The position numbers were made by a program, and so were the translations under genes. A stretch of 29,975 bases of DNA from Lachnospiraceae bacterium UBA2860 (lineage in GTDB: Bacteria; Bacillota; Clostridia; Lachnospirales; Lachnospiraceae), in assembly GCA_002350625.1 (NCBI GenBank), contig DEFE01000020.1, positions 61,047-91,021 of the forward strand, given 5' to 3'. The notes under the pieces were generated by a model. The model searched no databases and was not told the DNA's origin. It saw only the letters and a list, made by a program, of their open reading frames with translations. Within the stretch, counting starts at the first letter, position 1. The number at the start of each line of letters is the position of its first letter. Of the stretch, positions 1 through 9,199 are shown one piece after another.

Positions 1-3000
1 GCAGCCGTGATCGTCAGCGGCTTTGGCGTAATGGTCAGCGTGCCCTCGACATAGGTGATGTCATAGTTTGCTGTTACATTTTTACCCGCTGCGTTCTTGA
101 TGACCGCCGCACTGGGAATGTTGTTTGGCTCTGAGTCGAAATTAGCCGTTGTCTGGCTGCCGGTTACGGTCACGGAATCAATGTACTCGCCCTCGGCAAG
201 ATTGGGGTCGCCAACAGCACCGGTGCCGATTTTCTCGGTTCCGGTCTTGTAGTTCTCATTCGTCAGCGCCGTACCGTCGTATTCCTTGGTGGCGCTTTCG
301 GCAGTGATGGTCAGCGGCTTCGCAGTGACAGTCAGGGTTCCGTTGGCATAAGTGATGGAATAGTTCCCGGTGACATCCTCATTGGCACTGTTTAGTATTA
401 TCGCTTCGCTGGGCACGTTATCACTGTGACCCACGTCTGTCTGGCTGCCGGCAATAAGAACACTGTCCAATTTATCCCCCGCGGCCTCCAGGATATCCTC
501 ATCATAAGTGAAGGTATCCAACGAAAGCGCTTTGCCGTCGTAGACCTTCGTTTTACTGTCGGCGGTGATGGTGATTTGTTGCTGCGTAACTTTCAGAATA
601 CCGTCTCTGTAGGTGATATCATAATTACCAGTCACGATATCGCCATTGGCGTTCTTGATCACAGCATCGCTGGGCGTGTTCGCGCTGGTTCCGACTGATG
701 TCTGACTGCCGGTAATGGTCACAGAATCGATATAATCGCCCGCGGCAAGATTAGGGTCTTCAACAAGACCGTTTCCAGTCTGATCACCGGTGCCGGTTTT
801 AAAGCTATTCATTGTCAGCGCCGTGCCGTCGTAGATCTTTGTTTCGCCGTCCGCAGTGATGGTGAGGGGTTTTTTGCTCACTTCCAGCTCGCCGGAAACA
901 TAGGTGATGCTGTAGCTGTCCGTGACATTCTCATTCTCAGTGTTCAGTATCTCAGCGTTGCTGGGCGTATTCGCGCTGGCACCGACTGAAGTCTGACTGC
1001 CGGTAATCGTGACAGAATCGATATGATCGCCCTCGGCAAGATTAAGGTCTCCGTAAGTACCGTCTCCGGTCTGATCGCCGGTGCCGGTTATAAAACTGGT
1101 CTTTGTCAGTGCCGTGCCGTCATAGACTTTGCTGCCGCTGTCCGCCGTGATGGTGAGTGGCTTCGGACTGATCGCCTGATAGCCGTCCGTCACGACGAAC
1201 GTGACTTCGTTAAAATTCTCGTTCTGATTGCTGAACTGGTCCTCGTTGAGGCCCATGTCCGTCCTGCCGTCCGTATCCTCGCCTTCGACAACCTTTGTTC
1301 GCTTTGCCTCTGCCGTACCGTTGAAGACAATATTTTCTGTTACGTCATAAATTGCAGGCCTCGCAGTGGCCGTATAGCCGGTTACGGTATGCTCCTTGCC
1401 GTCATAGACAGTCGTGTTTTTCGCACCGACGATGATCACTGTAGCGTCGATCTTTGTGATTTCAATATATCCGTCGCCATCTTCGTCAATCACAAATATC
1501 ACTTTGTCGTTGTCAAAATTGGTGTTTATATTCGCAAATTGATCGGCTGCAAGACCCATGGTGGTCTTGCCCGCGTCTGTTCGCTTTGCCTCTGCCGTAC
1601 CGGTGAATTCGATATCCTTCGTGACGTTGTAAAGTCGAGAGTCCGCCGTCGCTGTATAGCCCGTGACAGCATGCTCCGTACCGTCGTAGGAATACGTGTC
1701 ACGCTCACCGACAATAGTTACCGTTATCTCTTGGTCGTAAGGCAGAATTCTCACATAGCCGTCTGTGACATCAAACGTCACGTTAAAGTTGCCATTGGAA
1801 TTCGTAAATCTTGATGGCGTAAGACCCATTTCGGTCGTGCCCGCATTTGTTCGCTTTGCCTCCGCCGTACCGGTGTAGCTGTAATCCTCATGCAGATCGT
1901 ACAGCGAATTGCTGGCTGTCGCACTCTTGATCCCGGTAACCTTATGCTGTGTCCCGTCATAGGTGAAGCTGTCATTATTGCCAACGATGGTCACGACGAC
2001 ATCAAGCGGCGAAATGGACGCCTGTGCCGTTGTCTGCTGTCCATCCTCCGCAAGAGTGTAATTGACCGCCGAATCACCTGCAAGCGTCAGTCCTGACAGA
2101 GTGACGGTCTTATCCGCTCCAGCGTTCGCGTCATCAAACGCGCCAGTAGCGGTGACGGTCAGTTCTTCGCCGTCCACCAGGCCGGTGATTATGACGGCCG
2201 TATAATCCAGTGTCGCCTCGGTATTGCCATCATAGGTTTTGTCATTGGCCTTGATTCCACTGACAGCGACAGGCTTCTTTGTCACCTCCAGCGTACCATT
2301 GACGTAATTGATGTCATAGTTCGACGTCACGTCTTCACCGCCGGCGTTCACGATCTTCGCCGCGTTCGGCACGTTATCGCTTGTTCCGACCACTGTCTGG
2401 CTACCAGTCACGACGACAGATTCGATGCTGTCACCCTCCACCAGGGTCGTATTCGTATAGCTGTCCTTTGTCAGCTCCGTTCCGTCATACACCTTCGTGT
2501 CGCTGTCTGCCGTGATCGTGATCTCTTTGGGGGTAATGCTCTGGTAGCCGTCGGTCACTTCAAAGGTCGCGTTAAAGTTGGTATTGGTATTGGTAAACTG
2601 TTCCGGCGCGAGGCCCATGTTCGTCGTGCCCGCGTCGGTCCGCACGGCGGCTATAACGCCGTTTAACAACGTCGCTCCCTCCGCAGCCGCAAACGTAAAA
2701 CCATTAGCCACATCATACATAGCACATATCTCTTCAGTTTCCCCGTCCGGCTTATAATATGCCGCAGCCGTATAGCCACTGACGCTATGCACCTCGCCAT
2801 CGTAATCCGTGGTATTGTTCGCGCCGACGATTTTCACTGTCAAGTCAAGCGCTGAAATGGACGCGGTCGTCGTTGTCTGCTGGCCTTCCCCCGCCAATGT
2901 ATAGTTTGCAGCTGAAGCGCCTCCAAGCGTCAGATTGGACAACGTGACAGTCTTGTTCTGTCCCACGTTCTCATCTTCGAACGTTCCCTCGGCGGAAACG

Positions 3001-6000
3001 TTGAGGTGATCACCCTCAACAACGCCGTTAATCGTAGCACCGTCGTTGATCGAAGCTGCCTTTGTGCCGTCATAAGCCTTATCGCTGGCAGTAATTCCGG
3101 ATACCGTGACCGGCTTTTTGGCAATCGACACCTCGATAGAGACCGCGCTGACATCGCTATATTCGTCGTCTCCGACAACCTTATACCATACATAATAGGT
3201 GCCGGCATCCGTTCCCGTGGGAACAGTCGTGTTCCAGTTTGTGAGCTCTTCCGTATTGTCCTGAGGCGCCGTTTCGCCGTCCTCTCCAAGGGCATACCAA
3301 AGCGTGCCGCCAGTGGTTTCGCCATTGTTTACCAGAGTCTGTTCCCTGCCGTTGTAGGTCCTTTCAAGGGGAGTGGGTGCGGTGACATCAGGCGCTTGCA
3401 GGTCCGTCACTTCAATTTTGACTCGTTCCCCGTTCACTAGTTCAAGCGTCAGGGCTTCCTTCGTCGAGAAGGGGACAAGGGAAGTCAGAAGCCAGTCGCC
3501 ATCCACCGGCTCCACCCGGACCAGCGCTTCATTCGAGAAACTGACGTTATTAATATCCGCGATGGTAATCTCTTCAATCCCAAGCGCCTGGATCAGCGCG
3601 CCGAGTGTGATTTCGCTCTCACCCGCAATGCTATACGTATACTCCCCCCAATGGAAATCCACAGTATACGCCACAACATAAACCGAGAACCCCTCGGCCT
3701 CAAATTTAACCACTTCTTCTTCCGTGGTACTCTGTACAAGATCTCCCGTGTCAGCGTTGTCCGCGAAATGGACAACATTCATGGTGCTGTCAGTATCCGT
3801 CTCTTCCTTGTCCAGAAGCCGGATAGACACGTCGACCGGAGCGCCAAGCTCCACTTTCTCTTCCCCGTCCATGATGGAGATATCCAGCATTTTGGCATAG
3901 GAGATCTGCCCGGCATTCACGCCGAGTGTTTCCGCGGTCTGCTCCAGATAGCCTTCGTAGGCTGCTTCTTCGGGGGCAATCTCCGATACGACAAGTTCGG
4001 CCGTATCCGGAATCTCCGCAGAGTTCTTGTAGGTGACACTGACTTCATAGGTGTTGCCGTCCGAAGAGACAAGCTGCTTCTTGAAGACGCGCTCCACGAT
4101 GGCGTACACGCCGGACGGTTCTTCCGTCACGGACGCAAATGTGCCTTCTTCGCCGGACAGCACCTCGGTGCTGCTGCCAAGAGCCACGACGTCATAGACC
4201 GTATCCGGGTCTTCATCCTCGCCGCTCACCTGTACGGAGACACTCGCGGCTGTAAGCGGATCAACCTGCTTGCCGTCTTTCTTGAGAGACAGGTCGACAA
4301 GTGTCGCGGATGTGATATCCGCTTCGTCTGTGCCGAGCGCTTCTGCTGCTTCGCTCACGAGACGGTTGTATCTGCGCGTATGCGGGGCGACTTCCCTCGT
4401 GCTGAGGACTGTATCTTCCGGGAGGTCTCCGGCTGCGTCGCAGGTCACGACGATCTCGTAGTTGCTGCCGGTCGCCGTCAGCTGCTGCGGCTCGGCGGGC
4501 ACTTCCTCGGGTTGGTCCTCCGGATTCTCTACATCTCCTTCAGTGCCTTCAGTACCGGAAGCCGTGCTTTCGATTACGGGTTCTACGCTCTCGATATCAG
4601 CTTCTGTGCTCTCGACTTCGCCTTCTGTGCTCTCAGTGCCTTCTTCACCTTCCGCCGGCACTACGGTCTCGTCACTCGTCACGATATCAAAGTCCGCTTC
4701 TCCGGGCACAACCACCGGAGCCACAGCAGACTGATCTTCCTCGGGCAGTTCTTCTACGCTTTCCGGCGCTCCTTCGGGCAGTTCTTCCGTCTCCGCCGGC
4801 GCTTCTTCCGCTTCTGCCTCCTCTGCGGCCAGCATTGCAGCTTCTTCTTTCAGCTGCGCGACGACCGCTTCCGGACGAATTGCAGAAAGCACGAAGTGCA
4901 GAGGCATCTCATCTGCAGCAAAACCGAGCATGTTGTGGCGATTTTCGTCCTGATAGAGCGCGGAGCCCTGGCTGTCCTCATAGATGACGACGTCGTCTCC
5001 GGTCATGCCCGGCGTGTACTGCAAGGGGTAGACGTTCGGATCGGCATTGACGTTGCGGAAAACGGTGACATCCGCAGCGAAGCGATTGGTTTTCTTTTCT
5101 TTGTTCTTGTCTTCCTTGTAGCTGTAAACGACGAATTCCGCCTCGTTATGAAGCTCGTCGCTGATGATGCTGCCGCCGAGCTCCACCGAGATCTTGTTCA
5201 CGTCGTCGCGGATCTTGTAGGAATCACCCTTGGCGTCATAGAAATTGAGCTCGACCGCATAGAGCGGTTTCTCCTGTTCGATCTCCGGTTCCGTGAACTG
5301 AATGTATTTTGCCTCGGCTGTGACCCAGGCCGGGAAGTAGCCGGAGACCCTGATCGTCAGAGGATTGTCTTCAAAGGCATGTCCGTACGTTCCCGCGTAC
5401 TCATTTTCATACTCAAATTCATTCTCATACTCATACCCGATGTCATACAATTCTTCATCTTCTTCGTCCGTCTGCGAGGTATTCTCTTCATCGGGTGACG
5501 GCACCGGAACCGCGTCCTTATTGAAAATCCAGTGCCAAAGCTGCTGTAAATCCGAAAGAAATGCCGTGGGCTGCTTCTTTTTCTTGTAAAGTGTCGCTAC
5601 ATAGGGTTCTATATCAAGTGTCTGGTACAGTAACTCGTCTGATACGCCTTCACCTTCAACGGTGCCGTCGTCCGGGAGGATCTCTTCCGGCTCATAAGCT
5701 TCCGGTTCCTCAACCGCGTACTCTGTGTCGGAGGGTTCTTCGTAGGATGCGTCTCCTTCGGAGTCAGGTTCGATCCAGGCGCCGTCGTCCGCTTCGATTG
5801 CTTCCTCAACCGGGGCGTCGCCGGCCGACTCCGGTTCGGCCGGTTCGACCTCCTCGTAGGATTCCGCCCCGGACTCACCAACCAGGCCCTCGTCGTAGAA
5901 CTCCGAGGGTACCTCTTCATAATATGTGGAACTGCTCTCAGCAAAAGCGGTGCCTGCATGAGAGCATGCCAGCACGAATGCGAGGAACAGGCTTATAAAT

Positions 6001-6023
6001 CTTCTCGAACGATTCTCTTTCAT
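1..6023 (-). CDS. Giant secreted YDG/MBG-repeat surface protein (partial, C-terminus outside window)
   Basis: One frame stays open from the ATG at 6023 to the left edge, about 2007 codons, with no stop. An AGAAGGAG site lies 8 bases upstream of the ATG. Residues 1-28 form a signal peptide (basic start, hydrophobic core, TAFA cleavage site). An acidic Glu/Pro/Ser-rich stretch follows to about residue 150, then a globular part and a second acidic Glu/Thr/Ser linker. Two related domains follow, each with a 'SEIAPEE..YE.YL'-like helix. From about residue 885 there are twelve Ig-like modules marked by YNG or YDG (for example KVYDGTALT), spaced about 260-310 bp. Such modules are typical of large adhesin-like proteins of gut Firmicutes. 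Adhesion is inferred; no ligand is evident. A sortase motif or other anchor cannot be seen. C20 could be read as a weak lipobox, but the AFA site fits better. Confidence 0.9.
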   Translation of the reverse strand, partial: MKENRSRRFISLFLAFVLACSHAGTAFAESSSTYYEEVPSEFYDEGLVGESGAESYEEVEPAEPESAGDAPVEEAIEADDGAWIEPDSEGDASYEEPSDTEYAVEEPEAYEPEEILPDDGTVEGEGVSDELLYQTLDIEPYVATLYKKKKQPTAFLSDLQQLWHWIFNKDAVPVPSPDEENTSQTDEEDEELYDIGYEYENEFEYENEYAGTYGHAFEDNPLTIRVSGYFPAWVTAEAKYIQFTEPEIEQEKPLYAVELNFYDAKGDSYKIRDDVNKISVELGGSIISDELHNEAEFVVYSYKEDKNKEKKTNRFAADVTVFRNVNADPNVYPLQYTPGMTGDDVVIYEDSQGSALYQDENRHNMLGFAADEMPLHFVLSAIRPEAVVAQLKEEAAMLAAEEAEAEEAPAETEELPEGAPESVEELPEEDQSAVAPVVVPGEADFDIVTSDETVVPAEGEEGTESTEGEVESTEADIESVEPVIESTASGTEGTEGDVENPEDQPEEVPAEPQQLTATGSNYEIVVTCDAAGDLPEDTVLSTREVAPHTRRYNRLVSEAAEALGTDEADITSATLVDLSLKKDGKQVDPLTAASVSVQVSGEDEDPDTVYDVVALGSSTEVLSGEEGTFASVTEEPSGVYAIVERVFKKQLVSSDGNTYEVSVTYKNSAEIPDTAELVVSEIAPEEAAYEGYLEQTAETLGVNAGQISYAKMLDISIMDGEEKVELGAPVDVSIRLLDKEETDTDSTMNVVHFADNADTGDLVQSTTEEEVVKFEAEGFSVYVVAYTVDFHWGEYTYSIAGESEITLGALIQALGIEEITIADINNVSFSNEALVRVEPVDGDWLLTSLVPFSTKEALTLELVNGERVKIEVTDLQAPDVTAPTPLERTYNGREQTLVNNGETTGGTLWYALGEDGETAPQDNTEELTNWNTTVPTGTDAGTYYVWYKVVGDDEYSDVSAVSIEVSIAKKPVTVSGITASDKAYDGTKAASINDGATINGVVEGDHLNVSAEGTFEDENVGQNKTVTLSNLTLGGASAANYTLAGEGQQTTTTASISALDLTVKIVGANNTTDYDGEVHSVSGYTAAAYYKPDGETEEICAMYDVANGFTFAAAEGATLLNGVIAAVRTDAGTTNMGLAPEQFTNTNTNFNATFEVTDGYQSITPKEITITADSDTKVYDGTELTKDSYTNTTLVEGDSIESVVVTGSQTVVGTSDNVPNAAKIVNAGGEDVTSNYDINYVNGTLEVTKKPVAVSGIKANDKTYDGNTEATLDYTAVIITGLVDGEELTVTATGAFDDANAGADKTVTLSGLTLAGDSAVNYTLAEDGQQTTAQASISPLDVVVTIVGNNDSFTYDGTQHKVTGIKSATASNSLYDLHEDYSYTGTAEAKRTNAGTTEMGLTPSRFTNSNGNFNVTFDVTDGYVRILPYDQEITVTIVGERDTYSYDGTEHAVTGYTATADSRLYNVTKDIEFTGTAEAKRTDAGKTTMGLAADQFANINTNFDNDKVIFVIDEDGDGYIEITKIDATVIIVGAKNTTVYDGKEHTVTGYTATARPAIYDVTENIVFNGTAEAKRTKVVEGEDTDGRTDMGLNEDQFSNQNENFNEVTFVVTDGYQAISPKPLTITADSGSKVYDGTALTKTSFITGTGDQTGDGTYGDLNLAEGDHIDSVTITGSQTSVGASANTPSNAEILNTENENVTDSYSITYVSGELEVSKKPLTITADGETKIYDGTALTMNSFKTGTGDQTGNGLVEDPNLAAGDYIDSVTITGSQTSVGTSANTPSDAVIKNANGDIVTGNYDITYRDGILKVTQQQITITADSKTKVYDGKALSLDTFTYDEDILEAAGDKLDSVLIAGSQTDVGHSDNVPSEAIILNSANEDVTGNYSITYANGTLTVTAKPLTITAESATKEYDGTALTNENYKTGTEKIGTGAVGDPNLAEGEYIDSVTVTGSQTTANFDSEPNNIPSAAVIKNAAGKNVTANYDITYVEGTLTITPKPLTITA

Positions 6024-6046
6024 AGGAGTAACTCCTTCTAGCATAA

Positions 6047-6060
6047 CAAAACGGGTTTTG
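6047..6060. promoter_or_regulatory. 14-bp palindrome in the leader of the surface-protein gene
   Basis: CAAAACGGGTTTTG is a palindrome with a two-base centre. It lies just upstream of the ribosome-binding site of the giant surface-protein gene and downstream of its proposed promoter. It could be an operator or a small RNA hairpin. The function is a guess. Confidence 0.25.
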
Positions 6061-6127
6061 TAATAACTGTACTACACAGCAGAATACAATATACGCAGCT
6101 GTGACAAGGGTATAGTCATACAAGGTT

Positions 6128-6156
6128 ATTCTACCACTAAAATCAGGTAAAACCAA
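6128..6156 (-). promoter_or_regulatory. Candidate sigma-A promoter for the surface-protein gene
   Basis: Read on the minus strand there is a TTGGTT -35, a 17-base spacer and a TAGAAT -10 (6128-6133). This predicts a leader of roughly 100 bases. The -35 is weak. No better pair was found in the 350-base gap 6024-6373, which otherwise holds the palindrome at 6047 and a cluster of GACGGTTC repeats. Confidence 0.4.
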
Positions 6157-6230
6157 CTGTGCGGAAGTAAAAAAACTGTGAATTCCTGTGACCGTTTTGA
6201 CGCGGGAAACAGTAAATACCCGGTGCAATC

Positions 6231-6366
6231 AAAGGACGGTTCTTCGCCCGGCTGACGAATCATAAGCTGATCCGTTGACCGAAAGAAGAACCGTCCCCTA
6301 TATGCTTAATCATTTAGGGCGAAGAGCCGCCCCGTATTCGCTTTTCCGAACGGAGAACCGTCCTTT
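6231..6366. repeat. Cluster of GACGGTTC palindromic repeats (REP-like)
   Basis: The segment 6231-6299 starts with AAAGGACGGTTCTTC and ends with its inverse GAAGAACCGTCCCC, about 40 bases apart. A second, more diverged pair fills 6313-6366 and ends GAGAACCGTCCTTT, 7 bases from the pyruvate kinase stop codon. The same core recurs at 14584-14632 and 29780-29823. The elements can fold into long hairpins and may help end pyk transcription, although no clear U-run follows. They resemble REP/REPIN elements, non-autonomous repeats moved by a transposase encoded elsewhere. Confidence 0.75.
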
Positions 6367-6373
6367 GTAGGAA

Positions 6374-7795
6374 TTACCGCACTTCAACCACCCGCAGCAT
6401 ATTCGTGTTGCCGGAGGCCCCGAGAGGCACGCCCGCGGTGAGGATCACGCGGTCGCCGCTCTTCACGTGGCCGGTGAGGGTCGCGCGGCGGACGGCGGTG
6501 CTGAAGAGGGCTTCTTCATTTTCTTCGATGCCCATGATGAGGGGCACGATGCCGTAAAGCATGTTCATCTGGCAGGCCACCCGGGAATTCGGGGAGCAGG
6601 CGATGACAGGCACGGAGGGATGGAGCCGGGAGAGCCTTCTCGCGGTGAAGCCGGAAATGGTGACCGTGACGATGGCCTTGGCCCGGATCTCGTCGGCGAC
6701 GGTGCAGGAGGCGTGGCAGATGGAGGTCGTGACGTCGCGCGCGCCGGGCTCTTCTCTCACGAGGCGCTCGCGCCGCTCTTCGTTATCGAGGTCTCTCTCC
6801 GATCTCTCGGCGATGCGGGCCATGACCTTCACCGACTCGAGCGGATAGGCGCCGGCGGCCGTCTCTCCGGAGAGCATGATTGCGGTCGTTCCGTCGTAAA
6901 TGGCATTTGCCACGTCCGTGATCTCAGCACGTGTCGGGCGCGGATTCTTCATCATCGAGTCGAGCATCTGCGTCGCGGTGATGACGATGCGGCCGCGGAC
7001 CTGGGCTTTCCTGATGATCTGCTTCTGGATGATCGGGACTTCCTCGAGCGGGACCTCCACGCCGAGGTCGCCGCGGGCGACCATGACGCCGTCGGAGACC
7101 TCGAGGATCTCGTCGATGTTGTTGACGCCCTGCATATTTTCGATCTTGGCGATGACCTGCATCTTGCTTCCGCACTCGTCTAGGATCTTGCGCACCTCGC
7201 GGATGTCGTCCGCCGAGCGCGTGAAGCTGCAGGCGATGAAGTCATAGCCCATCTTGCAGCCGAAGACGATGTCGTCGTGATCGGACTTGCTGATAAATGG
7301 CATCGAGAGCTCCACGTCAGGAACGTTGATGCCCTTCTGATTGGAAACGGTGCCGCCATTTTCGACGGTACAGCGGATGTCGGTGTCCGTGACCTCGTCG
7401 ACGACAAGCCCGATGAGGCCGTCGTCGATCAGGATGTGCGCGCCTTTTCTGACGTCGCCCGGGAGACCCGCGTAGGTGATCGACGCCATCTTGTCGTCGC
7501 CTTCCACTTCCCGGGTCGTGAGGGTAAACTGCTGCCCTCTCGCGAGGTTCACCTTGCCTTCCTTGAATTTCTTCAGGCGGATCTCGGGGCCGCGGGTGTC
7601 GAGGAGCGAGGCGATCGGCATGTTCATGTCGATGCGGATCTTCCGCAGCCGGTTGAATTTCTCTTCGTGTTCCTTGTGCGTGCCGTGTGAAAAATTGAAT
7701 CTCGCGACGTTCATTCCCGCAAGAATCAGGCTTTTCAGCATTTCTTCGCTCTCGCTGGCCGGTCCGATGGTGCAGATGATCTTGGTTTTCCTCAT
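6374..7795 (-). CDS. pyk: Pyruvate kinase
   Basis: This 473-residue protein has the length of a standard pyruvate kinase without the extra C-terminal domain some Firmicutes carry. It converts phosphoenolpyruvate and ADP to pyruvate and ATP at the end of glycolysis. It starts KIICTIGPAS and keeps ARFNFSHG (31-38) for nucleotide and metal binding. It also has the active-site signature IAKIENMQG (about 215-223), VARGDLGVE (239-247), and the TATQMLDSM and MLSGETAAG motifs. The regulatory domain occupies about 350-473. An AAAGGAGG site sits directly upstream of the ATG. It lies 83 bases downstream of capA on the same strand with no evident promoter between, so it may be read from the cps genes; the gap holds a tandem duplication. 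Confidence 0.97.
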   Translation of the reverse strand: MRKTKIICTIGPASESEEMLKSLILAGMNVARFNFSHGTHKEHEEKFNRLRKIRIDMNMPIASLLDTRGPEIRLKKFKEGKVNLARGQQFTLTTREVEGDDKMASITYAGLPGDVRKGAHILIDDGLIGLVVDEVTDTDIRCTVENGGTVSNQKGINVPDVELSMPFISKSDHDDIVFGCKMGYDFIACSFTRSADDIREVRKILDECGSKMQVIAKIENMQGVNNIDEILEVSDGVMVARGDLGVEVPLEEVPIIQKQIIRKAQVRGRIVITATQMLDSMMKNPRPTRAEITDVANAIYDGTTAIMLSGETAAGAYPLESVKVMARIAERSERDLDNEERRERLVREEPGARDVTTSICHASCTVADEIRAKAIVTVTISGFTARRLSRLHPSVPVIACSPNSRVACQMNMLYGIVPLIMGIEENEEALFSTAVRRATLTGHVKSGDRVILTAGVPLGASGNTNMLRVVEVR

Positions 7796-7814
7796 GAGAT
7801 CCTCCTTTTTTCAG

Positions 7815-7872
7815 TTCCGGGTCGTGCCGGGTGTGCTGCCTCTTTTTCATTCCGGGTCGTGCCGGGTGTGCT
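7815..7872. repeat. Tandem direct repeat, 23-bp core with 35-bp period
   Basis: The core TTCCGGGTCGTGCCGGGTGT plus three more bases occurs at 7815-7837 and 7850-7872. On the minus strand each copy is followed by a purine-rich stretch (GAAAAAGAGG, then GAAAAAAGGAGG). The segment carrying the pyk ribosome-binding site therefore appears duplicated. Confidence 0.8.
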
Positions 7873-7878
7873 TGTTTC

Positions 7879-9150
7879 TTACAGTTCCGGGATCTTGCCC
7901 AGTGCGCGCTCTGCCGCGTCTCCTTCGAGCGGCGTCGGTTGGTAGTTGTTGTAGTCCGAAGCGGAAGAAATGCTGCACGGGATGATGTTGTAGTCATCGC
8001 CCGTGAGCACGCCATTTTCGAAAGTAAATGTCTCCTGCCAGACAGCGCAGTCCATGTCCGAGGGACTCCTGTGCCCGCCGAAGCAGAAGTTGCCGAGGCT
8101 GTAGAGGATGTGCTTGCCCTTGTAGGTCTCGTAGGGCTGCAGGCGGTGCGGGTGGTGGCCGATCACGAGATCCGCGCCGGCGTCGACCGCCGCGTGGCCG
8201 AGGTACTCCTGCCAGTCCGCCTGGTGGTACTCGCCCTCGTCGCCCCAGTGGACGCTCGAGATCACGAGCTGGGCGCCCTGCTGCTTCACCCACTCGATCT
8301 GCTCGACCATGCCGTCCTTCGCGTCCCACTCGTCGTAGAGGGCGAGCGTGCCGGTGAGGCCGACCTTGATGCCATTTACGTCGATGACCATGCTCCGGTC
8401 GTAGCCGAAGGTCGTGATGCCGGCGTCCGCGAGGATCTGCTTCGTGTCCTCGTAGGCGTCGCGGCCGTAGTCAAAGCTGTGGTTGTTCGCGAGATTCGCC
8501 GCGTCCACGCCGGTCAGCACCTTCGCGAAAATGGGGTCGCCGCGGAAGGCGTACTGCTTGTCCTCCCGCTCGCCCTGCTCGGACAGGACGCCCTCGAAAT
8601 TGATGATTGTCAGGTCGTCCGCCTTAAAGATATCGGCGAGATTCTCGAAGAACCAATCCGGGTCCTCCACGTCGTAATAGGTGCCGTTGAAGCTCGTGTC
8701 GTAGTCAAAGCTGTCGTCGATGCCGATCGTCACGTCGCCGGTCGCGGTGACGGTGAGCTTTACGGGGCCGGCGGGGGCTGTGGTGCCGGCGGATATGGAG
8801 GCGGCATCGGTGGTGGTGCCGGAGGCTGCTCCTGTAGCGGCGGCATCGGTGGTGGCACCGGCAGCTGCTGAAGCAGCGGCGGCATTTTCTGCGGCGTTAT
8901 TCTCTGCGCCGGTGGTAGCTGAAGCTGCACCAGCTTCCGCCGGCTGCGCTGTGCTTAAGACCACATCCTCCGTGATCTCTCCCAGCGGACCCTCCGCTGC
9001 CGTCGCGGAGGAGGCGCTGCCGCCTGACCTGCGATTTACGATATTGACGATCAGGAGAATGACAGCCAGCACGGCGATGACCGCGCCGAGCAGGATGTAG
9101 AGCCGCTTCTGAAGCTGTTTTTTTCTCCAGTCAGGATCTCTTTTTGCCAT
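7879..9150 (-). CDS. CapA/PgsA-family membrane-anchored protein
   Basis: The protein is 423 residues long from the ATG at 9150, which has a good GGAAGGA site. An in-frame GTG at 9198 overlaps the previous gene and is less likely. A basic N-terminus is followed by one membrane segment (about 17-38), then a low-complexity Ala/Thr/Gly/Ser linker (about 40-130). The CapA (PGA_cap, metallophosphatase-like fold) domain fills the rest. Its conserved blocks are TATGDVTIG, INFEGVLS, LANNHSFDYG, SSVHWGDE, IGHHPH and LYSLGNFCFGG. The family takes part in poly-gamma-glutamate or other capsule synthesis and export in Bacillus. The topology puts the domain outside the cell. It lies downstream of cpsC/cpsD-like genes, but no PgsB/PgsC homologues are visible, so the polymer is unknown. 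Confidence 0.88.
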   Translation of the reverse strand: MAKRDPDWRKKQLQKRLYILLGAVIAVLAVILLIVNIVNRRSGGSASSATAAEGPLGEITEDVVLSTAQPAEAGAASATTGAENNAAENAAAASAAAGATTDAAATGAASGTTTDAASISAGTTAPAGPVKLTVTATGDVTIGIDDSFDYDTSFNGTYYDVEDPDWFFENLADIFKADDLTIINFEGVLSEQGEREDKQYAFRGDPIFAKVLTGVDAANLANNHSFDYGRDAYEDTKQILADAGITTFGYDRSMVIDVNGIKVGLTGTLALYDEWDAKDGMVEQIEWVKQQGAQLVISSVHWGDEGEYHQADWQEYLGHAAVDAGADLVIGHHPHRLQPYETYKGKHILYSLGNFCFGGHRSPSDMDCAVWQETFTFENGVLTGDDYNIIPCSISSASDYNNYQPTPLEGDAAERALGKIPEL

Positions 9151-9199
9151 GGTTCCTTCCTTTTGGAAATTGCGGGCGGGGGATGTTGCCCCGTTCACA

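Noticed and set aside
1..3360. The regularly spaced YDG coding repeats as a CRISPR-like array
   Set aside because: The period is about 260-310 bp, the repeats are diverged, and all are in frame within one coding sequence.
3651..5498. A 615-codon plus-strand frame opposite the surface-protein gene
   Set aside because: It is antisense to a frame with a signal peptide, ribosome-binding site and recognisable modules. Its own translation has no domain pattern.
9151..9198. GTG start of capA at 9198
   Set aside because: The ATG at 9150 has a good ribosome-binding site just before a typical basic start and membrane segment.
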